Shown: positions 1 through 8,563 of the stretch, one piece after another
Layout of the letters: each line of letters opens with the position of its first letter
How positions within the stretch are numbered: position 1 is the stretch's first letter
Made by a program: the position numbers and the translations under genes
Notes under the pieces: generated by a model
What the model was told of the DNA's origin: nothing
Seen by the model: only the letters and a program-made list of their open reading frames with translations
Databases searched by the model: none
Origin: Sphingobacteriaceae bacterium GW460-11-11-14-LB5
GTDB taxonomy: Bacteria > Bacteroidota > Bacteroidia > Sphingobacteriales > Sphingobacteriaceae
Length of the DNA stretch: 64,000 nt
Reading direction: 5' to 3'
Assembly (NCBI GenBank): GCA_002151545.1
Contig: CP021237.1
Coordinates: forward strand, 4,464,001-4,528,000

Positions 1-377
1 CAGTTAAATTGACCCGCATTTGGATTTGGTTCAATTTTAATCGGGCGTCCCTCTCTTGTTTTAACTAAAATACTCTGGCCATTAAAGCTCGAAGTATAAT
101 AGTTAGGAATACCCGGAGTAACCTCTTCAGGTTTTACCAGGTAAGGAATAGATTTATGAACAGGGGCAGTTTGACAGGCTGCCAAAGTTACTGCACCTAA
201 ACCAAAACCTAACGCCTTTAAAAAGTCGCGGCGTGGGGTAACGGTACTTAACCCTGCTTCATTTAAAACATCTTCTATTGGAAGTGGCTCGGCGAATTCG
301 TTTTTGTTATTCTTAACAAAATCGGGTGTATTGTTATACTCCTCTAAGCCTTTCCAGTATTTTTTGTTGCTTTCCAT
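1..377 (-). CDS. actB: ActB, alternative complex III iron-sulfur/molybdopterin-like subunit (N-terminal part only)
   Basis: The gene runs off the left edge; about 125 N-terminal residues are visible, from the ATG at 377. Residues 48-68 hold a twin-arginine-type signal (TPRRDFLKALGFGLG) ending in LAAC at Cys68, so export by the Tat system and possibly lipidation is expected. Family knowledge: ActB is the large peripheral subunit of the quinol-oxidising alternative complex III, related to molybdopterin oxidoreductases but usually cofactor-free, with Fe-S clusters in its C-terminal part, which lies outside the window. It starts 48 bp downstream of actA on the same strand, the usual actA-actB order. 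Identity rests on this synteny and on the N-terminal features. Confidence 0.85.
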   Translation of the reverse strand, partial: MESNKKYWKGLEEYNNTPDFVKNNKNEFAEPLPIEDVLNEAGLSTVTPRRDFLKALGFGLGAVTLAACQTAPVHKSIPYLVKPEEVTPGIPNYYTSSFNGQSILVKTREGRPIKIEPNPNAGQFN

Positions 378-425
378 TTAAGCTATATTACTGTTTATTC
401 GAACGTTCTTACTAAACTCTATCTA

Positions 426-1727
426 TTAATAGTGGCATTTACCACACTCTAAACCACCCAATAACGCTGGTGTAATTTTCTCGCCTTTTTTAATCTTTTC
501 GTGCGCTTCGATAACCTTAGCGTAGAAAGCATTATTTTTCTGACCAGAAATATCTGTTTCCTTATGGCAGTTAATACACCATTTCATGGTTAATGGAGAA
601 TATTGATAAATTTCTTCCATGGTATTAACCGGACCGTGACAAGCGAAACATACAGGTTCTGTTGGTTGTAATCCTTTTGCTTTACGGATTGCATCTTCTG
701 CAACAACTACGTGTTGAGAGTGATTGAAGTAAGCAAAATCAGGAAGGTTGTGTACACGTACCCACTCCATTGGTTTAGCTTTACTTTCATCGTATTTCTG
801 TGTTTCAGGATCGTAACCTAAAGCATTATAGATTTTTTTGATCTCAGGAGAAATCTCACCATCATATTTATCTCTTGCCTGAACCGCTTTGTGGCAGTTC
901 ATACAAACGTTTAATGATGGGATAGTTGCATTTTTAGATTTAAATGCACCGTTGTGGCAATACTGACAATCGATCTGATTGATACCCGCGTGCAACTCGT
1001 GAGAGAATTTAATTGGCTGTACTGGCTGGTAACCGGTATGAACACCCGTATTCCACATGCCCATCCAACCGAACGAACCTAAACAGATGATTAAACACAA
1101 GATAAAGAACATCACAAATTTCTTGTTTTTGAACATCTTGCGCACACCAACCTTTAATGGCACATCTTCCTCAATCTCGATACCTTGTTTTTGTAAAATC
1201 AGGCGCTCTAACAATTTAGAAGCACGACCTAAGATTACTAAAATCACAATTGCCAATACTACGATAGCAACGATACCTGCAATTGATAAACCTGAAGTAG
1301 ATTCGTCTTTTACTGCAACACCACCTGCTGGAGTAGCTGCTTTTGGCTCACCTTCTTTAATGTATTGTAAGATGTCTTTGATTTTAGTCTCATCCAATTC
1401 AGGAAAAGAAGTCATCGCCACCTTATTGTTCTCATTAAAAACTTTAACAGCAGCAGCATCGCCAGAAGCGATTAATGCAGCACTGTTAGGGATCCATTTC
1501 AAAAGCCATGCTTCATCATGACGATCGCTTACACCAGTTAAGGCCGGACCAACCAATTTAGCATCTAACGCATGGCACGAAGAACATTTTGCTTTGAAAA
1601 GCGCTCTTCCCTCTTTAGCATCCTGCGCACTTACGGTAGAAACCGCTATTACGGAAATTGCTGAAAATACGAATAACGACTTCCAAACGCTTTTTAAAAT
1701 CATCGAGATATCTCTCATAATGAACAC
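426..1727 (-). CDS. actA: ActA, alternative complex III multiheme c-type cytochrome with an extra N-terminal monoheme domain
   Basis: A 433-residue exported, membrane-anchored cytochrome. A signal peptide (about residues 9-34, cleaved after VSA) is followed by a class I cytochrome c domain with CSSCH at 48-52. Then come a membrane helix near 146-167 and a second near 203-225, and a periplasmic part with five more CxxCH motifs: CQYCH 254-258, CMNCH 275-279, CFACH 360-364, CINCH 384-388 and CGKCH 428-432. The pentaheme part matches ActA, which takes electrons from quinol via ActB and passes them towards a terminal oxidase. The N-terminal monoheme domain resembles the role that ActE plays as a separate subunit elsewhere. 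Possible starts are Met1, Met4 and Met9; Met4 or Met9 gives a more standard signal peptide. Confidence 0.92.
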   Translation of the reverse strand: MFIMRDISMILKSVWKSLFVFSAISVIAVSTVSAQDAKEGRALFKAKCSSCHALDAKLVGPALTGVSDRHDEAWLLKWIPNSAALIASGDAAAVKVFNENNKVAMTSFPELDETKIKDILQYIKEGEPKAATPAGGVAVKDESTSGLSIAGIVAIVVLAIVILVILGRASKLLERLILQKQGIEIEEDVPLKVGVRKMFKNKKFVMFFILCLIICLGSFGWMGMWNTGVHTGYQPVQPIKFSHELHAGINQIDCQYCHNGAFKSKNATIPSLNVCMNCHKAVQARDKYDGEISPEIKKIYNALGYDPETQKYDESKAKPMEWVRVHNLPDFAYFNHSQHVVVAEDAIRKAKGLQPTEPVCFACHGPVNTMEEIYQYSPLTMKWCINCHKETDISGQKNNAFYAKVIEAHEKIKKGEKITPALLGGLECGKCHY

Positions 1728-1799
1728 TTTATACTTATTTAATTTACTTTTTGTTGTGAAATTGATGCTGAACTAGGGGTAGCCCCACCAAAACTTGAA

Positions 1800-1807
1800 C
1801 AAAAGTA
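1800..1807 (-). promoter_or_regulatory. Candidate -7 element of the act operon promoter
   Basis: On the minus strand this reads TACTTTTG, an exact fit to the Bacteroidota -7 consensus TAnnTTTG, 73 bp upstream of the first possible actA start. No clear -33 TTTG is seen at the usual distance, so this is only a candidate. Confidence 0.35.
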
Positions 1808-1903
1808 TAACTTATTAATAAATCCCATGACATAATAGTGACTGGAAATACAATTTATAATCATTCTAAACAAATGTCGTTTCAGGCCATTCAGGCAATA
1901 AAA

Positions 1904-1938
1904 ATGCCCATTTTCGATATGTTATCTCGAATGGGCAT
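1904..1938 (-). terminator. Rho-independent terminator after the deoxyhypusine-synthase-like gene
   Basis: The arms ATGCCCATT and AATGGGCAT sit inside a longer near-perfect stem (14 of 16 positions paired). On the minus strand the stem is followed by TTTTT. It lies 36 bp past the stop codon of the gene at 1974-2954 and separates it from actA. Confidence 0.75.
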
Positions 1939-1973
1939 ACTAGAAACCAATTTGGTTTATTTATTTTTTCTGA

Positions 1974-2954
1974 TTATTGTTTTAATATCCAGGCAAACAT
2001 TAATGGTGCTACAATTGTTGCATCACTTTCTACAATAAACTTAGGGGTGTGAATATCTAATTTACCCCAGGTAATCTTTTCGTTCGGTACAGCACCAGAA
2101 TATGAGCCATAAGAAGTAGTCGAATCCGAGATCTGGCAGAAATAACTCCAGAAAGGAATATTTTCCATTTCCATATCCTGATAAAGCATTGGCACTACAC
2201 AAATAGGAAAATCGCCGGCTATACCACCACCAATCTGGAAGAAACCAATTCCTTTGCCACCACTGTTTGCAATATACCAGTCGGCTAACCAGCCCATATA
2301 TTCAATACCGCTTTTCATTGTAGTTGCTTTCAATTCACCTTTCATCACATATGAGGCAAAAATGTTACCCATAGTAGAATCTTCCCATCCCGGTACTACA
2401 ATTGGCAAATTCTTTTCTGCCGCAGCAAGCATCCACGAGTTTTTAGGGTCTATTTCATAATATTGCTCTAAATCGCCACTTAAAAGCATTTTGTACATGA
2501 ACTCATGCGGAAAATATCTTTCACCGGCCGTATCTGCATCTTTCCATATTTTATGAATGTGTTTCTGTAAACGACGGAAAGCCTCTTCTTCCGGGATACA
2601 GGTATCGGTAACACGGTTGTAATGGTTCTCTAAAAGATCCCACTCGTCCTGCGGACTTAAATCGCGGTAGTTTGGTACACGTTTATAATGTGAATGTGCT
2701 ACCAGGTTCATAATATCTTCTTCAAGGTTCGCACCCGTACAAGAAATAATCGCCACTTTATCCTGGCGAATCATCTCTGCAAGTGAAATTCCCAATTCTG
2801 CAGTACTCATTGCACCAGCAAGTGTGATCATCATTTTACCACCTTCGTCTAAATGCGTTTCGTATCCTTTAGCCGCATCCATCATTGCCGCAGCATTAAA
2901 ATGGAGGTAATTACGCTCCATAAACTGAGATATTGGTCCTCTTGTATTGCTCAT
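1974..2954 (-). CDS. Deoxyhypusine synthase family protein (probable polyamine enzyme)
   Basis: A 326-residue soluble protein when started at the Met that opens MSNTRGPISQ, eight residues inside the longest frame. Family features are the N-terminal glycine-rich stretch TLAGAMSTAE, the NAD-site stretch CTGANLEED, a GGGIAGDFP segment, and near the C-terminus ITWGKLDIH, which matches the WGK motif holding the catalytic lysine of deoxyhypusine synthase. Bacteria have no hypusine-modified eIF5A, so the substrate must differ. Bacterial homologues have been linked to homospermidine or spermidine formation by aminobutyl transfer, and that is the inferred role here. The gene stands alone, with its own terminator and a TATTTTTG promoter-like motif upstream. 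Confidence 0.85.
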   Translation of the reverse strand: MSNTRGPISQFMERNYLHFNAAAMMDAAKGYETHLDEGGKMMITLAGAMSTAELGISLAEMIRQDKVAIISCTGANLEEDIMNLVAHSHYKRVPNYRDLSPQDEWDLLENHYNRVTDTCIPEEEAFRRLQKHIHKIWKDADTAGERYFPHEFMYKMLLSGDLEQYYEIDPKNSWMLAAAEKNLPIVVPGWEDSTMGNIFASYVMKGELKATTMKSGIEYMGWLADWYIANSGGKGIGFFQIGGGIAGDFPICVVPMLYQDMEMENIPFWSYFCQISDSTTSYGSYSGAVPNEKITWGKLDIHTPKFIVESDATIVAPLMFAWILKQ

Positions 2955-2975
2955 TTCGTTTTGTATTGTTTGCCG

Positions 2976-2983
2976 CAAAAATA
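2976..2983 (-). promoter_or_regulatory. Candidate -7 element for the deoxyhypusine-synthase-like gene
   Basis: The minus strand reads TATTTTTG, which fits TAnnTTTG, 21 bp upstream of the chosen ATG at 2954. This gives a short leader typical of Bacteroidota and supports the internal start. Confidence 0.4.
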
Positions 2984-3012
2984 GGTATTTAGGCCGAAAG
3001 GTTAAAACGTAA

Positions 3013-3066
3013 AAGCGTTTAGCGCTTGGAGCATCGCGTTTGGCGCATGGCGATTAGGGCATGGCG
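3013..3066. repeat. GCG(T/C)TTGGCGCATGGCG-type low-complexity repeat
   Basis: A run of degenerate units built on GGCGCATGGCG and GCGTTTAGCGC. The same vocabulary reappears in the atpG-atpA gap (45093-45142) and the atpA-atpH gap (46760-46874). It has no coding potential and looks like an interspersed simple repeat used as intergenic filler in this genome. Confidence 0.5.
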
Positions 3067-3110
3067 CCAATTAACTTACATAAAATTATCTGATCATTCC
3101 CTCCCGGTTC

Positions 3111-3990
3111 GTCATCCTAAACTTGTTTCAGGATCTTTAATGGAAATAGTTTGCAATTAACAGTTATCAATAAACAATTAACTGATTCCCTCCCCGATTC
3201 GTCATCCTGAACTTGTTTCAGGATCTTTAATGGAAATAGTTGGCAATTAATGGTTATCAATAAACAATTAACCAATTCTCCCCTCGTGGTTCGTCATCCT
3301 GAACTTGTTTCAGGATCTCTATGAAAATTAAGCTAGTATCCTTTATTTGAAAAGCAATTGCAGCAATCCTTTTAACGTCAGTCCGGCTTTTCGGTAAAAG
3401 TCCTCGGCTCGTACCTCGCCTGTGGGCTTTCCCCTTCAATCCGGTTTAGGTGTCAACGGGCAGCAGAAATAGTACAGTTTGCAATTAACAGTTATCAATA
3501 AACAGTTAACCGATTCCCCTCATGGTTCGTCATCCTGAACTTGTTTCAGGATCTTTTATTGAAATAGTTGGCAATTAACAGTTATCAATAAACAATTATC
3601 CGATTCCCCCTCGTGGTTCGTCATCCTGAACTTGTTTCAGGATCTTTAATGGAAATAGTTGGCAATTAACAGTTATCAATAAACAATTAACTGATTGCCC
3701 CGCGATTCGTTATCCTGAACTTGTTTCAAGATCTTTCATGGAAATAGTTGGCAATTGACAGTTATTAATTAACAGTTAACCAATTCCTCTCGTGCTTCGT
3801 CATCCTGAACTTGTTTCAGGATCTTTTATGGAAATAGTTGGCAATTAACAATTAACCAATTCACACCGCGATTCGTCATCCTGAACTTGTTTCAGGATCT
3901 TTCATGGAAATAGTTGGCAATTGACAGTTATTAATTAACAGTTAACCAATTCCCCTCGTGCTTCGTCATCCTGAACTTGTTTCAGGATCT
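3111..3990. repeat. Array of nine REP-like palindromes with a period near 90 bp
   Basis: Nine copies of a 26-bp palindrome, GTCATCCTGAAC followed by TTGTTTCAGGATCT (arms TCCTGAA and TTCAGGA), start at 3111, 3201, 3293, 3529, 3620, 3709, 3799, 3875 and 3965. Spacers are conserved too and carry TGGCAATTAACAGTTATCAA-like text. Two sub-arrays (three and six copies) each end in an AATTAAGCTA tail (3326 and 4000). A 145-bp unrelated segment (about 3337-3478) separates them. The region between the gene at 1974-2954 and the gene at 4026-5056 holds nothing else. Confidence 0.85.
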
Positions 3991-4025
3991 TTCGTGGAAA
4001 TTAAGCTAATCTCATTTACCTATTA

Positions 4026-5056
4026 TTAAGGCTGGTATTCAAATGGCAACCTATCCCCTATTCTTTTGCCGCCCCAAAAATCACGCACGTAAAAACTTTT
4101 ATAATCTACATAACTACCTTTGCTATCAACCAGTGTATGCTTAAGGTAAGGGCGTAAAAGTGATCCAGCATTATAATCCAAACGCGTAGCAATTTTATGA
4201 TTATACAACACATACACCGATCTGGGGAGTTCAAGTTTTATAAAATTACTATCTACTACACTCGTAAACATACTGGGATTTGTAGGTTGAGTACTTATTT
4301 TCATCGGTCCCGTTTCATTTATAGCGGCATAGGTAAAAAACCATTTTGCTCTGCATTGTTTGCAAACACAGTTCTTAAATAATGCATAAAAGAACCAAAG
4401 TAAGCAACTTTCCGGTTCTCCATCCACTCGCTTCGCTCCTCCTGATTACCTGTTAGTTCTTCAAAAACACAATCACCATCAAAACTGGTCAAACGGCTAG
4501 CCCTGGTAAAAGTAAAGTCCTTTAGCAGATATTTTATCCGATAACCAAGCATATGATTTGTAATGATTAAAAAATCGCTGGATGTGGCATTTAAATAATC
4601 AGTTTTAGATTTAAACTTTAAAACATCTGTATTCTCTATTTCACAACTGGCTGCATTTGGCGACGTTCCTAAAAAGGCATCTCTAAATATCCTTAAATAT
4701 TCTTCTCTTTTCTTGTCAAATTTTATGGTTACACTATTTAATTCTACAACTGCATCTGCTAATTTTATATCCAGCACCAACGATTTGCCATTAATGCTCA
4801 TATTTCTTTTCTCAGAAACATAACCAATCATTTTTACGACTAATTCGTAATTACCACTCGCCAATCCACCAATAAAATACGCTCCTTTCTCATCCGTTAA
4901 GGTAATACTTTTCGAATCGGCTATAAACACAGTAGCAGCCTCAATGGGTTTTCCATCCTTAGCTTTAATTACCCCACTAATGGCAAAATTATTCTGAGCC
5001 ATAGTCACAAAATTGCCAAAACAGAATACCAATACTAGGAGCGCGAATTTATACAT
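4026..5056 (-). pseudogene. Carboxypeptidase-like regulatory domain protein, disrupted by a single-base frameshift
   Basis: Exported protein starting MYKFALLVLVFCFGNFVTMAQ, with a CarboxypepD_reg-like beta-sandwich at about residues 25-105 (SGVIKAKDGKPIEAATVFI, then YFIGGLASGNYELVVK) and a further roughly 235-residue region of unknown fold. The frame closes early near 4319, while the remaining 95 or so C-terminal residues continue in the next frame to 4026. The break maps to a run of six A on the plus strand (4335-4340): one extra base would restore a continuous protein of about 343 residues (Asn-Gly-Phe-Phe-Thr-Tyr across the joint). It may be a true pseudogene, a phase-variable homopolymer or a sequencing error. 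The protein is likely in the outer membrane or cell surface; its function is unknown. Confidence 0.75.
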
Positions 5057-5152
5057 CGTTATTTAGAGCGTTTTACTTTTGTTTTCAATTTATAAAATTA
5101 ATTTAATCAGACAATTGTTAAACCATAATTTAAAATTCCTTTTCTTTGCGCC

Positions 5153-6283
5153 ATGAAAAGAATCTACATTTTCTTTTTCCTTTTAACAATTACGCTGCCT
5201 GGTATGGCGCAGATGAAATTGATTAAAAAGATGCTCTCGAACGAAAAAGATACCACCCGCAAAGCCAGCTTTTTACCTTTACCCGCCTTCGGCTATAGTC
5301 AGGAAACCGGTTTTGAATTTGGGCTTGGCGCGATTTACTCCTTTTATGTCGATAGAAAAGATACTTTGAACAGGAGTTCGAATTTCGCTTTGAACACGAC
5401 CTATTCTACAAAAAAAACTGCCAATTTTATGCTTAAGGGCGATTCCTGGACCAAAGGGAATAAATACCATTTTATCGGCGATGTCCGTTTTAAAAATCAG
5501 CCTTTCAATTTTTACGGCATTGGCAATAAGGCACAAAAAGCAGATGAAGATAAATTAGACCAACGGGTTTTTAAAACGCTGTTCGATGCCGAGATGAACA
5601 CTTTACCCAAAGCATATACAGGAGTATCATTGGGTTTCGAGAATTACCGCTTTATAGATAAGGAAATTGGTGGCATTTATACAACGAATCCACAAATTTT
5701 AGATAAAGATGGAGGCTCAGTAGCGTGGATAGGTGCATCGCAGAGTTACGACACACGTAACAGCAACAATTACCCAACAAAGGGTTTTTTTGGCAGGGCA
5801 ACCTACCAGTATGCACCCGATTTTTTTGGTGGCGATAGTTTTACCGGCTCACAGATGAAGCTAGATCTTCGCGGTTTCTTCAGTCTGGCGCCAAAAGTAG
5901 TTTTAGGGGTACAGGGTATTTTTTACACCATACAAAGTAAAGCTACGACATTTTACCTTTTACAACAGTTAGGCAACGACCAAATGATGCGCGGTTATTA
6001 CAGCGGTCGCTACCGTGATGAAAACCTGATGGCCACACAAGCCGAAATCCGTTACCGTTTTATGAACCGTTTTGGTATTGTAGCTTTTGCGGGTACCGGT
6101 AAGGTATTTGCAAACGGCCAGTTTAATGCCGATGGATTAAAACCAAACTTTGGCCTTGGAGGGCGCTACTTTTTCGATCCGGCAAAAGGTTTAAGTGTGC
6201 GGGTAGATTACGGCATTGGCGAAAAACTGCCAAACGAAAAACGCCAATCGGGATTTTATATCAGTTTAGCAGAAGCGTTTTAA
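5153..6283 (+). CDS. Omp85/BamA-type outer-membrane surface antigen (barrel domain)
   Basis: A 376-residue protein with a signal peptide (MKRIYIFFFLLTITLPGMAQ) and then alternating beta-strand text through the whole length, ending in a terminal Phe (SLAEAF) as outer-membrane barrels do. The segment WIGASQSYDTRNSNNYPTKG and the later MMRGYYSGRYRDENLMATQAE resemble the D15/surface antigen barrel, in which a conserved RGY/RGF loop enters the pore. It has no obvious POTRA repeats and at this length is a barrel-only Omp85-like protein. It could be involved in lipid or protein insertion, but the substrate is unknown. It stands alone and divergent from the frameshifted gene at 4026-5056. Confidence 0.75.
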   Translation: MKRIYIFFFLLTITLPGMAQMKLIKKMLSNEKDTTRKASFLPLPAFGYSQETGFEFGLGAIYSFYVDRKDTLNRSSNFALNTTYSTKKTANFMLKGDSWTKGNKYHFIGDVRFKNQPFNFYGIGNKAQKADEDKLDQRVFKTLFDAEMNTLPKAYTGVSLGFENYRFIDKEIGGIYTTNPQILDKDGGSVAWIGASQSYDTRNSNNYPTKGFFGRATYQYAPDFFGGDSFTGSQMKLDLRGFFSLAPKVVLGVQGIFYTIQSKATTFYLLQQLGNDQMMRGYYSGRYRDENLMATQAEIRYRFMNRFGIVAFAGTGKVFANGQFNADGLKPNFGLGGRYFFDPAKGLSVRVDYGIGEKLPNEKRQSGFYISLAEAF

Positions 6284-6406
6284 AGGATGTAAGATGTATA
6301 ATGGAAAAGGGATAACGGAATATATACTCTGCTTTTTGCCATTTTGGGCGCAGTGAAGGACCTACAATTCCAAATGCTCCAATTACTTTTCCTAAAAGAC
6401 AGATCT

Positions 6407-8551
6407 TCAGTTCTTTTTATCTTGAATATCAAACTTTACATGTAGACTATCAAATCTTTTGACGCCAGCACGAGACTTGGTTAATAGTGAGCCATTTATA
6501 GCTTTTGCATCACCGTTTTGCTTATTAAAAATAATTTTATCCGCTTCTAACATTAAATCATCATTATAAACTCTAGCCCTTCCATACAGATTTATTAGTT
6601 TTTGATCTTTAGATGTTTTAACTGAATCTATAGCGCCATATTTTATAGTCCCTAGTAAACTCCCTTTTGCCGGACCATCCTCAATGTAAGTAATTAGATA
6701 TTTTGCATTTCCGCTAGAAGAAAAATCTTTTGATTTTGATTTATTAAGGTCCAGAACAATTTGTGCAGAAATGAATCCATCCCCCATTTTATCATCTAAT
6801 CTTGCCTTTTTTGCAGTTATTAAACCTTTTTCTTTATCCCAAATTAATTCTTCCGCGATCAACTTACTATTCCCGATTATTAAGTCAGCAAATGAGAAAT
6901 AAGATATATTTCCTTTAACATCTCCACGAAGCGTCCTGAAAGAAATAATTTTTGGCACTAACGCAGCATAATCATTCGATTTCAAAACAGCAATCTTTTG
7001 CTTCCCATCCTGATGATAAAAACGGTCATAGAGCGCCTCATTTTTAATTATATATTTTTTAGGCTCAGAATACAAAATGATCAGCTTATCAGTCGTATAG
7101 GTATTCTTTGAAACCAACTTTTCGCCAATAAATTTCACCAGTACCTTATCGCCCCTTTTAAAATTGTCATCTTTTATATTTTGAGCGGTAAGATTTAAAT
7201 TGATAGTAAAAAGGCCATCATTTAAAACAATTTTTTCAAGTTTATTATTCGCACCTTTTTTTATCGACTTAATTTTAGAGGTGGCAAAACGGGCCTTATT
7301 GGCTTCATACAGAAAAGCATATTTTTCAGGTTTATACTCGTAAATCAAATTGCCCTTTAAATCCTTTATGGTTTGTGGCACGTAAGTAATGTCGACATCT
7401 TTAAATCGGTTGGGCTCTCCAATTGGTGCAGGCGGCAATATACTTGCGCTAATTAGTACAACTATTTTGTCGCCTATTTTAAGTTTATTGTTAACATTGT
7501 TATATTCTATTGAATAAGTACCAGTTGCCGTTTTTAAGCCAAATGTTTTATGGTTCCTTTTCTTACCAAATTCAATCACCACGCCTTCTATCGGTTTTCC
7601 AAGTAAAGAATCGGTTTGCAATGTTTTAATCTCGGTTTGTACCGTAGGGGCAACATCAACATATGCTACTGTAAAACTATACACCAGTCCCAATAATATC
7701 GGCAATGCCAATACATACACTAACTTTTTCATGTTCGTTGATTTTTGGTTAAACAACATTTTAATACGGTCCTTAATCGGGCTTTTAACAAAATTGTGGA
7801 TCAATGGCATCTCGCTCTTGGTTATGGCCAGTTTTAGTAAAAGATTGGCATATGCCCTACTGCCATAACCTGTTGAGGTGACTTCATCTGCCTCATATTC
7901 ATGTACCTGCTCTAAAGCTTTATCGTATAGGTAAACCACAGGGTTAAACCATAAAACAGCTTTAAAAACCATGAGCACTAGCTTATCTATAGAATGGTAT
8001 TGCCTGGCATGAACCTGCTCGTGTTTCAGCAAAACTGATAGATCAGCAGCACTTAAATCCTCATCATTTATAAAAACATAGTTAAAAAAGGAGCAGTTGG
8101 TAAAACCTTGTGTTTTGCTTATTAGCTTTAATCCGTCGTAATTTTGGGTGTAACTACCGGTGTGTTTAAGCAAACCAAACAGCCGCCATAGGCAAACCAA
8201 CAATAAAAGTGCAGCCGTAGCACCGTAAACAGTATACATCAGCAGCATCCAGTCGACTTGAGTTCTTACCTCTGGCTGGTACTTCAGCATAATGGGCTGA
8301 ATAAGCTGCACTGGTGCCTCATCAGCAGGTTTTATTTCAGGTATATTAACCGGGGCCTCAGTTTCTACCGTTGTTATTTCGCGTTTAATTTCAAAATGTA
8401 AAGCCGGAATAATAAAACTCAGCAACAGCGTAGCCAGCAAATAAAAGCGATTGATCTTAAAGAAAGTGAGTTTTCTTAAAACCACCAGGTAAAATCCGAA
8501 GAACAGTACCGTACAGGCGGTAACTTTAAGCAGATAGGTTAACCATTCCAT
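6407..8551 (-). CDS. M56 (BlaR1/MecR1-like) membrane metallopeptidase with OstA-like C-terminal repeats
   Basis: About 714 residues. N-terminal hydrophobic helices (about 5-25, 35-52 and 103-125) resemble those of the next gene (LLKVTACTV against LLKVSACTV). The zinc site HEQVH lies near residue 178 and HEYEADE near 217, followed by WFNP, the gluzincin arrangement of M56. A fourth helix near 280-300 leads into a large periplasmic part. Its end has two stretches of LptA/OstA-like pattern (LIAEELIWDKEKGLITAKKA and LYGRARVYNDDLMLEADKII). Family role: sensing cell-wall stress and cleaving a BlaI-type repressor. The start was chosen by alignment to the paralogue, which begins 12 bp upstream. What the C-terminal region does is unknown. 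Confidence 0.8.
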   Translation of the reverse strand: MEWLTYLLKVTACTVLFFGFYLVVLRKLTFFKINRFYLLATLLLSFIIPALHFEIKREITTVETEAPVNIPEIKPADEAPVQLIQPIMLKYQPEVRTQVDWMLLMYTVYGATAALLLLVCLWRLFGLLKHTGSYTQNYDGLKLISKTQGFTNCSFFNYVFINDEDLSAADLSVLLKHEQVHARQYHSIDKLVLMVFKAVLWFNPVVYLYDKALEQVHEYEADEVTSTGYGSRAYANLLLKLAITKSEMPLIHNFVKSPIKDRIKMLFNQKSTNMKKLVYVLALPILLGLVYSFTVAYVDVAPTVQTEIKTLQTDSLLGKPIEGVVIEFGKKRNHKTFGLKTATGTYSIEYNNVNNKLKIGDKIVVLISASILPPAPIGEPNRFKDVDITYVPQTIKDLKGNLIYEYKPEKYAFLYEANKARFATSKIKSIKKGANNKLEKIVLNDGLFTINLNLTAQNIKDDNFKRGDKVLVKFIGEKLVSKNTYTTDKLIILYSEPKKYIIKNEALYDRFYHQDGKQKIAVLKSNDYAALVPKIISFRTLRGDVKGNISYFSFADLIIGNSKLIAEELIWDKEKGLITAKKARLDDKMGDGFISAQIVLDLNKSKSKDFSSSGNAKYLITYIEDGPAKGSLLGTIKYGAIDSVKTSKDQKLINLYGRARVYNDDLMLEADKIIFNKQNGDAKAINGSLLTKSRAGVKRFDSLHVKFDIQDKKN

Positions 8552-8563
8552 AGCTATCATTAA

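Noticed and set aside
1057..1521. 154-residue frame antisense to actA
   Set aside because: The minus-strand frame has six heme motifs, a signal peptide and membrane helices; the antisense frame has no coherent features.
3257..3439. 60-residue frame inside the repeat array on the minus strand
   Set aside because: It reads through a palindrome copy and repeat text and has no start signal or protein-like composition.
3111..3990. Regular 26-bp repeats with regular spacing, CRISPR-like at first sight
   Set aside because: The spacers are near-identical to each other and about 64 bp long, the repeat is a REP-type palindrome, and no cas genes are near.
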